Notes: generated from the sequence alone by a model not told the origin. Numbered from the stretch's first letter, positions 22,944 to 34,981 are shown. The stretch: 60,000 bases of DNA from Polytrichum commune (GCA_950295325.1 OX485809.1:8558001-8618000), one strand, 5' to 3'. Made by a program: numbers and translations.

Positions 22944-23360
22944 ATGCATGCCAACCACAATGCAAATGTCAGGCTATGTATGGGTATTATCTACTCAAAT
23001 TCTCACCCAACATATCATGTAGTAACTTATCCCAATCATATGTGGGGGCCAATGAACAATCATCTACCTTTGCCTACCTCTAAAAAAAACCCTCAAGAAG
23101 TAGTTTTGACACCTTGTGAGGTCCACAACTTCACCCTTCACATTATATCCAATGGTGCAACGCATGAAGAATTTGTATGCACATCATTTAGGAATGTGAA
23201 GGAGGTTGTAAAAGTGAAACGTTGGATCTATGAGTTGTGGTCATATAATCCCAATGATAGATGGCTAGATAAAAATCGGCTCCCAAAAGCAAGGGGGGCA
23301 TTCAAGATATATATGCTAACTTGTAGCCGCATGGGAATAGACTATATGCAAGTGAACTAA
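22944..23360 (+). CDS. Unidentified 138-codon frame
   Basis: This is one of the longest frames in the AT-rich part not explained by another feature. The second half is charged and plausible as protein: FRNVKEVVKVKRWIYELW, NPNDRWLDKNRLPKARGAF, KIYMLTCSRMG. The first half (MHANHNANVRLCMGIIYSNS) looks less so. I recognise no domain. It may be a fragment of a transposable-element protein. Confidence 0.25.
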   Translation: MHANHNANVRLCMGIIYSNSHPTYHVVTYPNHMWGPMNNHLPLPTSKKNPQEVVLTPCEVHNFTLHIISNGATHEEFVCTSFRNVKEVVKVKRWIYELWSYNPNDRWLDKNRLPKARGAFKIYMLTCSRMGIDYMQVN

Positions 23361-24399
23361 GGAATCATATATGATGCATGAAGTTGGATAGAATTAGAGC
23401 GAGTTGTTCATTGCCACCTAAGATAGGGGAATGAGAATCGCGAAACAAAACTAGAGTGAAGCCATATCTCTAGGAACTAGAAATGTTATTTTGTGCATTT
23501 GTTGTGCATTTGGCTGCTGCCATATGAGAAAGGTTTTATGAAGTTTTTGTGGATGTGTTCTTTGTAATAGGGTATAGTCTTAGCATGTGAAAGGAATGTT
23601 ATAGAGTAGGAACAGATAAGCAAGAAACATGTTAAGGCCTGAGAAGATGAACCCTTCCATGTACAAAATCATTATAGCCTTGGCAAATGCTAATCAATAA
23701 GCAATATATATAGTCATAGTGCCAAAACCTCAGACATCTAAGAGTTAATGAGGTTGGAGAGTAGTTTGTAGTTGTGATAGAGTAACACCAAAGAGCGTAG
23801 AGGGTAAGTGTTGTATGAATTTTTTGGCTAGGGTTTGTTAACACTAGTTGTAGGAAGTAGATTACTAAAATTTAAAGCGTAAAGAATAAAACATGACAAA
23901 AACTTAAAAGTAGTGTAAATGGGAGGCTATAAGTGGTTGCCAATAGTTTTAGTGGGCAGTATGGCCAAGAGCAAGTCAAGTGTATAGAAGTGATAGAACA
24001 TGCCCTAATCCATGATTAATGAACAACCAAATTATTCCATGACATGTTTGTTGTGGCCATTGTTTGGTAAATTCTAGGAGGCCATAGGCATGTATGGATA
24101 GATAGCATAGTAAATTGCATGGCAATCAAGCAATTTGTGAACATGTTGGAGTATAGCCAAGCTAATCTATAAGTTGGGAAGTAAGTTGTCGTTATTGTGG
24201 TAGCACTTACGATAAGGAATTTAGTAGAGATTGGCTATAGTTTTACAACATGATAGTTGAACAAGCAAGACGAATTACAATTGGCACGTCAAGTGTACAG
24301 GTAATGAGAGGTATAATAATCTTTCTTATGAGAGGTTTATGTTATGAACTAACTTGTACTACAATGTTACGAGATGAGAGAGACGTGTAATTATAGAGC
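23361..24399. other. AT-rich DNA, probably the 5' part of repeat copy C
   Basis: No coding signal. Short words such as gactattgcc and gccaatag echo copy B's upstream region, so the repeat may extend back through here, but the similarity is too weak to fix a start by eye. Confidence 0.35.
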
Positions 24400-25315
24400 A
24401 AGGTAAGAGTAGCTTGACCTTCTTGCTAAGCTATATTGAATGGTTATTGCTTGCACAATCTTAAGGAACAAACTAATTGCATAAACAATGCTACATACTT
24501 TAAGACGATGATTATAGGCTTGATCCACAATTCACAAAACTATACTTTCATAATGAAGTGGAAGTTATAGTCTTTGTGAGACTAAATTGCCAACCTATTA
24601 GTTAAATCTAACTCTATCATGTTCATTCATGATTAAACATGGCAATTCGCCATTAACCAAAAGGATGCATGCATGGAGCATCAAAAGACTATTTGCACCT
24701 AAGAGGTAGTCACAAGACTATTGCACCTAAAAAGGAGGTTACAAGACTACTTGCCAAGCTAAAGAAGTCACGTGATGGAATTATCATAGTTAAATGGTTA
24801 TAGTGTATACATTTGGAAATTTGGAAATTTGGAAATTTTGTAGAGTTTGAGCAAGCCAGTGTGTGTTGTGTGGTGATTGATGGCAAAAAACAAGTAAAAG
24901 TTCACTTGGACTTAAAGGAGTATAAAGAAATGAATGACAAATTTGATTTGTGTTTGAATTAAAGAAGAGTTCCTAACCCTAAAAGGATGAAAGTCACATA
25001 AAAGACTATTGTAAATACAAAAAGACTATTGCCAAAGCTAAAAGAGCTTCACAACAAACTTAGAAGTATGTCATTAGAGTTTGGGATTCGTCATATAGGA
25101 CAAACTCACACACGATAAGAAGCAAAATTGAACCTAAAGAGGGAAAATAATGAGTAATGAACCTTGTCAACGAGAATCAAAAGCAAAGGAACCCTTAATT
25201 GTTAAAAAATTCCTTAAACACTGTGACATTGATCCTTATAGGCTTCATACTAGTCTTCATTGAGTTTAGTACCTTGGGTTTTGTTGTTCTAATCCATAAC
25301 AAAAACCTAAACTAC
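24400..25315. repeat. Dispersed repeat family, copy C
   Basis: This is the longest of the three copies. It shares the aagagtagcttga block with copy A and the gagggaaaat..tccttataggctt block and end with copies A and B. Inside are a 29-bp tandem array (24685-24771) and further aagact units at 25002 and 25022. A TTTGGAAA run lies near 24809-24838. No protein motifs. Confidence 0.55.
24685..24771. repeat. Three 29-bp tandem units
   Basis: Units begin at 24685, 24714 and 24743. Each is exactly 29 bp, begins aagacta.ttgc and ends in gt.ac or gtcac. Related single units occur at 25002, 25022 and 19450, so the motif is part of the family and expanded in copy C. Confidence 0.8.
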
Positions 25316-25329
25316 AAAGAGCCTCTTTG

Positions 25330-26660
25330 CAATGGGCTACTGACCCCTTTCACAAGTTGGCTCTATCCAATGAAGTGATCACCATGTACTCAATTTATCT
25401 CATGTGACATTACCAAGAACATGATCACATGTTGTACACCAAACACAAACACAAAGGGGTACTAAATTGGATAAACATTACTTTAGAGGTTGGAGTAGTT
25501 TCGTTATACGTCCCACACATTCACTCTATACGAACTCCATCAATTGTAGGTCCCATGATCAAAACTAATAATAAAAAAAGCTTAACATAAAAATGATTGA
25601 CGCTAAGATTCTATTTGATCAAAGATTGTGAGATGTTGAGAGTTTTCCTTTTATAAAAGGGGGGGGGGGTTAAAACATGGGCAACAATATCCCCAAGCTT
25701 TTTCCGGCTTGGGAGGGCTTTATGGGGCCCGCAAACAGTACGACAACAGTTGCGACAAACGAGTGGAGTCACTATGTAGACTAAAACTGTAACCAATCCA
25801 TTGCAACCAACTTGATGGCCAATGGGTGGTCATGCTCTAATGACTTTGAGATTTGAGTGTGGACATTCAACTTGGCAACCCTTCTTGTCCAAAGTATGTT
25901 GATGTTTTTTCATTTCTAATTGTAAAATTGCACAATAAAATTAGTGAGAACTAACAGGCTACAAAATGAACATTCATGAAGAACTTGTCTTGTCACTAGG
26001 GCATAGACCACGTTCACATTCCTAAATGAAAATGACATGCAAAAATACATTTGCACGTGTGTGACATGGGAATCTTCTAAGAATGGTGCCATATGTCGTA
26101 TTGGATGTCCACAAAGCTGCTTTTTTGGCCAAAAAAATTTGTGAATGATCTCGGGATTCCATAATATGTTCCCATCCATTCCCATTGGTGATACTTTTTC
26201 CAAGGACTGTGTTATCTTAATATATGGAATGGTATGTTTCATATACTGAAAACCATGCATTTTTAAATCTAATTTTTTTTATAAAGATGTGAAATTGCCC
26301 AGATTTTTGAATTTCAACAATAAAATAAAATGCAACTGCCAAACTACATTGGATCAAAGTACTTCATATATTTGAATGCATAAAAAGGTCTCCTTGTATA
26401 ATTACATTTGGGTGATCGGTTCTTGATTTCAAACACTGGAATGCTACTCCGTTGTCAAGCTACACTGACTAGTTCTAATTAGTGTGGGTTATTATTTAAA
26501 GTTATATGTTGCTATAACTCTATATTGAGATTATCATTTTTAAAGGTAAGACAAACAACCAATATGCACGTCAAGGAACATGGTGCAATATATATATAAG
26601 TTGATCCGAAATGGTATTGTGGATAAATCAAGGTGTAACTCCAAATGGTAACCCACACTA
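25330..26660. other. No supported gene
   Basis: It contains an 11-G run (25669-25679). A - frame of 114 codons at 26260-25916 (SLEKVSPMGMDGNILWNPE, HKFFWPKKQLCGHPIRHM) is open but unrecognised and may be a fragment of a repeat protein. Confidence 0.35.
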
Positions 26661-26672
26661 ATACTAGGAGTA

Positions 26673-26873
26673 TTTGGTTCGAGATGACCCTAAACTACTG
26701 GACGATGATGGAGAGATACCCAAATCTCAAGGAAGAGGTTGGTGGTTCGATTCCCGGCTATGAAATTTCCTCTCTACTTGATAGAACAACTTGCTAGGTG
26801 GTCGAGTGCATCCTGTGCTTTTGCGCTAGCCTCTCGGCCTTCTGCCTCAAATTTTTGAGAATAAAAACAAAAG
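26673..26873 (+). mobile_element. tRNA-derived SINE
   Basis: The 201-bp element carries a consensus Pol III B box GGTTCGATTCC at 26744-26754, followed by CGGC as in the T arm of a tRNA. The A box is degenerate, near ctggacgatgatgg (26697-26710). The 3' end is A-rich (gagaataaaaacaaaag). It is flanked by the 11-bp direct repeat TACTAGGAGTA (26662-26672 and 26874-26884), the target duplication expected for LINE-driven insertion. There is no tRNA cloverleaf or anticodon arm, so it is not a tRNA gene. Confidence 0.82.
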
Positions 26874-27240
26874 TACTAGGAGTACTTAATTGGTGTAATT
26901 ATTTGCAAATTTGGAATGAAAATGTAAGATTTGAATGCAGTGCTGACTGAGAAAAATGCATGATAAAATAAAATAAAAATAAACAAACATGGAATTCAAG
27001 CAGGCAAATAAGTTCCATGGGTCTAATTCCAAGGTTGATTTTGCAACCTCGGTTGCGATATTCTGTTGGAAACGTCTACTAAGTGCCTGGTCTGTGAATC
27101 TAGGCTACTACAGTTGTTATGAAATGAATATCATAGAATCTTCTTGAAAGCGAGGGAGTCAAGTTAGCATGACAACACCATACTACTACTGCTACTACTG
27201 CAGTCCTGGAAGAAGTAGTATACACTATCTATGATAGTTA

Positions 27241-27818
27241 GGGCCACTTCACACACAAGGCTGAAGGCCCATGACCATGGCAATGTAAGAGCTCTCATTG
27301 GTCGAAAAGGCGGAGACCGTCCAAGTTCGCTTCACAATAGGAGGTGAAGGCCTAAAGGCCCAAAGAAAAGTTCATGGATGAAAAGTCTACATGGAGTCCT
27401 ACGTGGCAGGTTGTGGATAAGGGTGCATGATCTATTAGAATTTGCGTCACGGCCACCTCCAAGAGGTGGGCCTGACGCAAATTCTGGGAGACCATGAACT
27501 TAAAAAAAAAAAAATCCAGCATGACAAATTTCAAGACAGATTGCAGGGAAAATTTTGGGACAAGCAAACGCCACCAAGTAATTCTCTTAAATTGATAGAT
27601 TTTGAGACATATTATATTAAACCAAATTCTCCCCTCTTTTTCGCCAAAAAAGATGCAATGGTCCCGCAGCATGGTCCATTCTCTGTTCAGACTATGCTTA
27701 AGGGCCCTTGACTACATAAAAAAGACTTTCCCAACACCCATGGTATGACCTTTGGATGAGAGTCAAGGGTCCTCACCATTATAAAGTTACGGCTCTTGGC
27801 TCATGTGTGAAGTGGCCC
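27241..27818. mobile_element. Tourist-like (PIF/Harbinger) miniature element, copy 1
   Basis: Both ends begin GGGCCACTTCACACA and the element is flanked by TTA on each side (27238-27240 and 27819-27821), the 3-bp duplication of PIF/Harbinger. Length is 578 bp. The subterminal parts also fold on each other (gccc.tgaccatg and relatives). A second copy lies at 44770-45234. The ends resemble those of the decayed Harbinger element at 1662 (GGGCCATGCCACACGA), so a related transposase could have mobilised it. No coding sequence. Confidence 0.82.
27438..27484. repeat. Near-perfect 22-bp palindrome inside the miniature element
   Basis: GAATTTGCGTCACGGCCACC (27438-27457, continuing TC) pairs with its complement ending at 27484, with two mismatches and a 3-nt CAA loop. 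A diverged version occurs in copy 2 near 44985-45030. Confidence 0.85.
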
Positions 27819-27821
27819 TTA

Positions 27822-29195
27822 GTGTCACTCATTGCTTACTACCTATTCGAAATTAACGCTGATCTAATCATATTACTATAGATATCATTTTTACAATAGT
27901 TAAATAGGACATCAGTTGACATTACTGTACACCAAATATTTTATTCTGTAAACAGAGCAAACGACAACTATACTAACATTGTAGCTTAATATTCAATGAT
28001 AAGTGACACTAAACATGTGATGTGTGGCCCAGGCACACCATCATCCATCATCAACCCATGTGATCATCTTGCAGTCATGGGGTGACAACTAAAGAAAGGG
28101 TAAAGTGTGATGGTGTTTCCTACATGACTCCTACATGACAAAAGAAAAAATCGGATGCCACTTTCGTTAACATGACAAACAACATCTTGAAATTTTTCAA
28201 CTCTTGAATGTTTGGAACATGTCAATAAGTTGACATCGAGTGACAATTAAAAATCGGGCGACATGCCCACATGAAGGGGAGATGGGACCCCTCGAGTGGG
28301 ACCACATAAAAAGCAACAAGATTCATGGAAACCCACAATGGATGACCCGCCGAATCACCTAACGAGGATATGAACCCACCAAACCACCAGTCTAGGACAA
28401 CCCGTAGGTCACCCAACCAACACTACCTCTACTTTTGGAGGGGGTTTGGAGGTTCCTTTAGTGTCAACAAATAACTAACTTCTCTCTTTGGCAAAGGATG
28501 ATCTTAGCTTCCTACGATTAGCTAAGTGTTTCGAAGAAGGCCCTAAGATTGAGCTAGTCTTGACGTGCTTGAGCACCCTATCCCGTGTGAATGTTCCAGA
28601 AGTCATACAATCATCCCAAATAAGGTATTTCACTTTGATAGTGAGCATGGCACATCGATTTTGATTGATGCTAACCTAACTTACATTTACAATGAGATGG
28701 TTCAACACCTTTACCTCAAACCTTTCCATGGGAGTTGACTTTAGGGAAGCATGTTATCCAGGGATAAACTTCAACAATATATATCATACAATACATTAAT
28801 ACAACAATGTACATGTACACAACATCTTGATTAGAGGGAAGTTAAATTTCATCAATGAACATGTTAGGATCCTTCATATGTTGAGTGATGTGTCATGCAT
28901 GAAGATCGACTAAATGAAGTCGTGTGCTTACTCGTTTGATAATTTTACCCACTAGCCGCTTTGGTTATATAACTATAATTGGAAATGGGACGAGGAAAGA
29001 GGTTTGTCTAAACTCCTTGGTACTCCCTTTGGGCTCAATCTCCAAGTCCAATTGACCATTTATAGTACACAAAATATCTAGGCAATTGGAGTATTCAAGC
29101 ATCATGAAACTCATGTTGGTTGGTAGAATTGCCATTGTGAACCATAGCCTTCTATCTCGTATCAACACTTTAGTTCTTTGTTACTCCGTGTGTGT
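27822..29195. other. No supported gene
   Basis: Frames are short. A - frame at 29168-28965 (NGQLDLEIEPKGSTKEFRQT) has a coding-like composition but no match I know. Confidence 0.35.
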
Positions 29196-29197
29196 GT

Positions 29198-29242
29198 TTG
29201 GTGGTGGTGTGTGTGTGTGTGTTTGTTGGGGGGGGGGGGGGG
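29198..29242. repeat. GT microsatellite followed by 15 G
   Basis: A (gt)n-rich tract with interruptions runs to 29223 and is followed by G15 at 29228-29242. Confidence 0.9.
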
Positions 29243-31150
29243 TTTCCCCAAAGTGATTGAGTTGATTTAGGGAGTCGTCAAGAACTATATATGATTAAGG
29301 TGGCTTGGGCGTTTTTGGTAGGTTGAATTTAAGGAAGGTGGTTAAAGCTTGGTGGACCTCAAGGTGGCGAAAGTTGGCGTGCATGCAAATGGGTCGTCTA
29401 TGTGATGGAGCTAGGGACTACGAACTTGCAGATATTATGCGCTCCTGCTTGGCCCATTTCAACCCACAAAGAGGTGGCCGTTGGAGTGCTAGCCTCGATT
29501 AGTTCACCCTTAACACCTCAAGGATTGAGATGATATAAAATACATTAGAAAAGACCATATTCGGTTGGTGTAGAATATGTGATACTAAGAGATCTAGTTA
29601 GGTAACGGCACTTATATAGTCCATTTGGCACAATATGGTGGTCATGAATGAGTGGCGCATCATGATGGCTTCCACAACGATCTTTTAGCGATGTCCTTTT
29701 TTTTCCTTCCCAATATGTTGAATATGTGAGTCATGGATGATGGGATTGCATTAAAGAGGCTCGGTGGGTCTGGTCATGGGCGATTTGAATTATTTGGGAA
29801 CTTAGTGGGGATATTGTGAGAAATCTTTAGAAATTCATTGGAATTTTGAACAAAATTTGGGGAAACGTTCAGAAGAAGTATGCCATTGTGAGAGAGATTT
29901 GGCAACTTCTCACATGGATTACCATGTGGACCATTTGGATTTTAACCAGACCCCAACATGCATGCCACTAAGGTCAAGTTCATATCGAGATGAGTGCACT
30001 AAGTATGGCAAACCTAAAGCTCATCTGGATTGGCCCGATCTTGGAGAAGGGGGTTGCGTTACACCTTCAATCAAACTTGGGGAACTCGTGGGATTGTTTA
30101 TAATCGTGATAGGCTTGTTAGTACGTAGAATTGGAAGATCATGTAGGAGTAACAAGGCATATGGTGCTTCGGTTGGTGGTGTAAGAGTTGTCCTTGGTTT
30201 ATGGTGTTATTTGGTTATTTGGTTTAATTCTTCACTCTTTACCTGGCGGGGTGAATGTTCACAACACGTGTTGAGGCAGAGGGCAAATTGGGGGAGGGGA
30301 AGGTGAGAACATTAATTTCTATCGTGAGCTTAAATTGGGACGAATCAACAACCAACCTAAATGGTGAGAGAGAAAATTACCACACACGAGCGTACCTCTC
30401 ATCCATCCAACGTAAGAACTCGGCTTCTTATGGTTGTGGCCGTATCATCTCAAATGACTTGAACTACATTGTTTATGTTGTTTAGTGTCACTTATGATTT
30501 GGAATCATGCAATATGATAACTTCTTATTCACGAGTCCAATTGTTACTAGCAAAAGTTGAATAGGTTGTTCGGACATTATGGAACGTAAACAACTTTACT
30601 TTGTAAAATAGTACATTCTCAATAATAAATAGCTATAGCATTGCATAACTATGAATAGTAAGTGACACTAAATACCATAAATAGTGTAGACTAGTTCAAG
30701 CTCTACAATACTAATGTTGATGTCAAACCAACTCTAAAAGACAACCTCTAGACTACATATTGTTCAAGGCTTTTATGTTGGATGAATGCGAGTTACGGAT
30801 TGTACGCGTTGATTCCCTCTTTCCTCTAAAGGGGGGGGTTCAGATTTTCCTGTTACCACCTCGATCAGTGTCAGCAAAACCAATCCACGTCTCCCCTCCA
30901 AAAAGTGGGGTGAAACAACCTGCAAGGCTGCAGTCATCCAACAAGGAACCAATGTATAGGTTGGTTCGCCCTCCCATCCCGTCCCCTCCCTCCAAGTGGG
31001 TGTCTTCTTCTTGGTTTCTCGATTCACGCTTTGCGTTTGGCAAGCCACTGGGCTCCCCTTTCTGTCTCCAAAGGCAAAAATAATAAGAGATAAAAAAAAA
31101 AATGGGGTCTAGCTACAATGGAGTCAATGCGGCAGGCCCGAGTCACCATA
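29243..31150. other. No supported gene; a few open frames
   Basis: + frames at 29305-29502 (65 codons, RKVVKAWWTSRWRKLACMQM) and 29857-30306 (149 codons) are open but unrecognised. The second is cut from chance-like sequence with no domain. The GC-richer patch 30820-31060 has overlapping frames on both strands and no clear product. Confidence 0.3.
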
Positions 31151-31158
31151 ATTTATGA

Positions 31159-31452
31159 GCGCCTTTTGTTCTAACTTTAGCATCAAATCTTACTTTCCTG
31201 GCATGGATAACAACCTCACCTGACGGTTATATCAAGGTTACCAATCTGTCTGACAGTTCAACAATACTATCGTACTGTTACACCTTCAATGGTCCGATCG
31301 AGTCGTTGCAGCTCGACTCCCTGTGCGGCACAAGATTCACTCTAAGCAACACTAGCCTTCCACCAACCATTGAGATGCTGAACCGAGTCCACCGAGAAGA
31401 CTGTGTATTTAATTCGCAATACAATACCCATTTGCTTTGTGTGGGGACATGA
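31159..31452 (+). CDS. Unidentified 97-codon open frame without ATG
   Basis: The frame follows TGA at 31156-31158 and runs to TGA at 31450-31452. It reads APFVLTLASNLTFLAWITTS, then PDGYIKVTNLSDSSTIL, CYTFNGPIESLQLDSLCGTR and ends HLLCVGT. Four cysteines, several N-x-S/T sites and a hydrophobic start would suit a secreted or extracellular piece. There is no start codon, so it would have to be an internal exon. Only composition supports it. Confidence 0.2.
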   Translation, partial: APFVLTLASNLTFLAWITTSPDGYIKVTNLSDSSTILSYCYTFNGPIESLQLDSLCGTRFTLSNTSLPPTIEMLNRVHREDCVFNSQYNTHLLCVGT

Positions 31453-31985
31453 TGAGCAGGCCGCCGCGAGTAACATAACATAAACCCCACAAAATATCCT
31501 TCCCTTCCCTTTCCTTTCCCTTCCCTTCCCACATGGCGACTCATGTTTCAAGTAACGCGTGTTCAGTGTTGCCCCAAGAAACATGCAGGAGAATAAAAGG
31601 GCGCGATGATCATGTCCTGTGGAAGCATGGTCGCGATTGTTTAATGCATTGCGCTGCAGGCTCGATGGCCGAGCCCCTGGCCTGCTCGCTTGATTAATTG
31701 ACGACCATTCCTCCACAGGAGACACAGCTCACGACAAACCAACTGGTTGGGAGATTCGAATATCCCCCAATATGGCTCCATTGACTCCAGGGCGGGATAG
31801 TGTATATATATCTCTCGCCCTGTTTCTTCGGTCCAGAGAGAGATAATCAGGAATCCCAAGTGGCAGCCAAGTGTCTTATTATGTGTTAAGTGTGAGCACG
31901 CAACTTAGTATAACTTAAGGGACGAAGGATGGATGCAGTCACATGGTCGAATGCATATTCTCGTCGGGAAAACCGATCCGCACTT
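31453..31985. other. GC-richer region with a TATA box
   Basis: Frames on - (31725-31342) are not convincing. The block 31495-31530 is a purine/pyrimidine tract (ccttcccttt repeats). See the TATA element at 31803. Confidence 0.3.
31803..31811 (+). promoter_or_regulatory. Possible core promoter TATA box
   Basis: TATATATAT is preceded by GC-rich ggcgggatag and followed about 30 bp on by a pyrimidine/purine segment (ctgtttcttcgg), the layout of a plant TATA promoter. No downstream coding exon was identified. Confidence 0.25.
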
Positions 31986-31989
31986 AAAC

Positions 31990-32860
31990 TAACCAAAGTA
32001 ACACATCCAAACTGAGATTCATTCTGGATTTAGCAGAATGTGACTGTGCATATATACAACAAGACACACACTCGGGGGCATCATGTAAGTGCCCAGTATA
32101 TCGTTTTATGTAAGTAGGCGCAAACACAAACCCCGAGACATATATGAGTGTATACTATGGCCTACTAGAGACATTGGTCATTATTAACGAGCTTCCGCCA
32201 AATACATGGACATCTCGTAATGGGAGCAGTCTCAAAATCTGTAGCTCATGAATTAGAAGCTTCTTGGAAAATTTAATAAATATGCATGGATGTCGTGCAG
32301 TGGGGATTGAACCCGGTGTGAGTTTTGTAGCATTATAGTATGTGTGTATATATATACATTTCCTCATGTACCAGCATACTCAAAAACCAATACTCAATTA
32401 TTATCTGACATAAAGGCAATTCCGCAACACATTCACATAAGATCCAGTTTGGATTTAGCAGAATGTGACTGTGCATACATCAACTTGCTGGAGCATATAA
32501 ATTACCTACGATACGCAAGGTTAAGTAGCTAGTAGGCAAATCCCCAAAACATGAGCAACCCACTAGCCTCAGCTCAAGGCCAGTGGACATTATTAACTAC
32601 TGTAGTATCCGTACGTCAAATACAAAATACATGGAAAAGTGACACGTAGTAACTATGTATGGGAGCATACTCCTCTTCTGCAAAGAGCTTCTTAAAACCA
32701 AGAATAAAGAAACACATGGATGCATGTCGTGGGGACCCGGCTTTACTCATGTTCCATATACTACTTTTATAGAGCCCACCTTCCAAAAGGAAGGTGTACT
32801 ACACTGCATCACAATGGATAATGATGATCGGTGTATGGTGCACGGGCTCACGTACACCTC
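31990..32860. repeat. Tandem duplication, about 430-bp period
   Basis: Unit 1 (about 31990-32430) and unit 2 (about 32430-32860) share ggatttagcagaatgtgact (32032 and 32449), ...cattattaac..., aatacatgga, gggagca, agcttctt and catgga.g.atgtcgtg. Unit 1 on - contains GGTTCAATCCC, a B-box match, which in unit 2 is reduced to ccgggtccccac. This may be a tRNA-type element piece or chance. Confidence 0.55.
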
Positions 32861-32869
32861 CAAATTGGT

Positions 32870-34440
32870 GTAATATATGTATACTTCATGTACCCTCATT
32901 TCAACTCCTTCCAAGAACTTCTTAATTTACTTTGGCACTCGCTTATTGGATTTTCCTCTCTCTCTCGAAAAGAAAAACAAAAAGAAAACTTCCCAAGAAG
33001 TCGTTAAGCCTTTCCACTTCATTGTTGAAAGAGCCCAATTTGGGTGGGTTAACATTAGAAGTTGGAACTTGGGTGTACGCGTGGATGATTTGTTTTTTGA
33101 TTCAATTCCTCTTCATGTCCGGTTTTAAGGAGAATTATAGAGAGAACAGAAAGGCGTAATTAGTTTGTAGTGTGGAACTTCTGAGTATTAAGTGATTTTG
33201 TACTTATTTTCTCATTTCCATTTTCTTATGGAGAGAGGAAGAGAGACAAAAGTGCAATAAGCTAATGCCAAGAATGTATCATGCGAGTTCCATTGAGTCC
33301 CATGATTTTGAAAAGGTGATTTGTAAGATGATTATTGATCTTGCATGATGCTTTCTTAACACAAGTTTCATTGAGCACTCTCTACGTAAGCAACAAACTC
33401 ATGTTTGGATGTGGAAGTTGACTAATTCTTTTTCGCAATTTAGAAGATATGAGTCATGATAATTTAACTAAGTTAAATTTGTTAACCAACATGCATGTGA
33501 ATGGGAGACCTCATTAAGTCAGTGTAACAAGTTGTGAGAATGCTTTGTTCTCCTTCAATGGCTACGGAGGTGCATCCCATGTTAGGCCACTCTTTGGATT
33601 GACATGTGTTTGTTTGTCCATATTCACATGTGCCCCAAATTTCACTTACCCAATAAAACACATGATACACAACATGGCACAAGATCAAGCTTTGGAATGT
33701 TGAAAATAAAACTAGAAAATATTGACGTTATGTCTAATTCTCAACTCGCACACGAAACCAAGTAAAATTGGATTAGAAGCCAAGATCAAACCCATGATTC
33801 AACATGATATTTGAAAAGTCACTTAACATTTTGCAAACATAAGGTTTAGTACCCCGCAACCTTATTAGCTATAGTGAGAAAATTGATCTGCTGAATTTTA
33901 TGTACGGAACATGATGGGAACGTTATGATGGCAGTTTTGTTTGACCGATGACCCGTAGACTTCATCCACAACATCATACATATGAATGCAAACCAATTCA
34001 TGTTAAGCGGTTGCGAAGCATATAGATAACCAGACAAAACAACAATTGCCACAAATAATGATCCCGTCAACAAAGACAAATTGATGGTGCTAAAGCTCCA
34101 CACATGCACTTCTATGGATAACATGTTTGCAAAATGAAATTATAATGCACATGATATCTCCTGATATCGATAATATGTTCGAGAAATGGCACAATGTTGC
34201 ACGTAGAAGTTTCCATCTAAGAAAACAAGGTGGTTGTATTTTGGCTCCATGGTGCACTCCCATGGAAAACAAGTTCGCAAAATGGTACTACAATGCACAT
34301 GTAAGGCATTACAATGTCACATGCATCACCTCATGTGAAAGCAAAAACACTAAGGAGTTGAGAGTACAAAGATTGTAATTTACACATTGTAGTTTAATGG
34401 ATGTAGACCTGACATGTATTAATACAACAAAGCTTGAGAG
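32870..34440. other. No supported gene
   Basis: AT-rich. A short internal duplication links 34124-34200 and 34262-34310 (tttgcaaaatg..tataatgcacat and ttcgcaaaatgg..acaatgcacat). No protein motif. Confidence 0.4.
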
Positions 34441-34443
34441 TGA

Positions 34444-34978
34444 GGGGCGGTTTACACTATGGACCATGAAGTCGTCCCACGTAAGAGGCCTATTTTGCGT
34501 GGGACGACTTCATGGGACGACTTCCATGGTCCGAGTTACTAAAATATTAGTCTTCATGGTTCGTGGGCCCTTCACTAGGTGTAAACCGAATGTGGACCAT
34601 GAAGAATGACCATGCACCAAAAAGTGGAGGTGCGGATTTTTTTAATAATAAAAAAGGAAGTTTTTGGAAAAAATCAAGTTTAATTAAGTCGGGAAAAAAA
34701 ATCATTAAAAAAAATCATTAAAACGGCATTTTTCTGACATGGGCCCTTGCTATTTTTCCCGGACCACCTCTTTTGCTTGTCCCAACGGAAAACCCGTTGG
34801 ACCATGGCAATGGATAGAGTAGGCTTAAAAAAAAAAAATTGTGGACCTCAACCTCCGTGGTCACTCTGCCATTTTTTCCTTGGTGTAAACCCAAGTCGTC
34901 CCGAGACGACTTCAACGTCCAATCACATCGCTTAGACGGCCGTGGGACAACTTCATGGTCCATAGTGTAAACCGCCCC
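34444..34978. mobile_element. Miniature inverted-repeat element with 38-bp ends
   Basis: The ends begin GGGGCGGTTTACACTATGG and match over about 38 bp with one difference. TGA flanks both sides (34441-34443 and 34979-34981), a 3-bp duplication like that of PIF/Harbinger elements (usual form TWA). The pattern GGG.C..TT.ACAC resembles the Tourist-like copies at 27241 and 44770. The interior has repeated cgtgggacgacttcatgg blocks and no coding sequence. Confidence 0.75.
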
Positions 34979-34981
34979 TGA

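Noticed and set aside
26744-26758. tRNA gene at the GGTTCGATTCCCGGC motif
   Set aside because: No acceptor stem, D arm or anticodon arm can be formed. The flanking duplication and A-rich tail fit a SINE.
32295-32320. SINE or tRNA on - at GGTTCAATCCC
   Set aside because: No A box at the right distance, no A-rich tail and no flanking duplication. Kept only as a note in the duplication entry.
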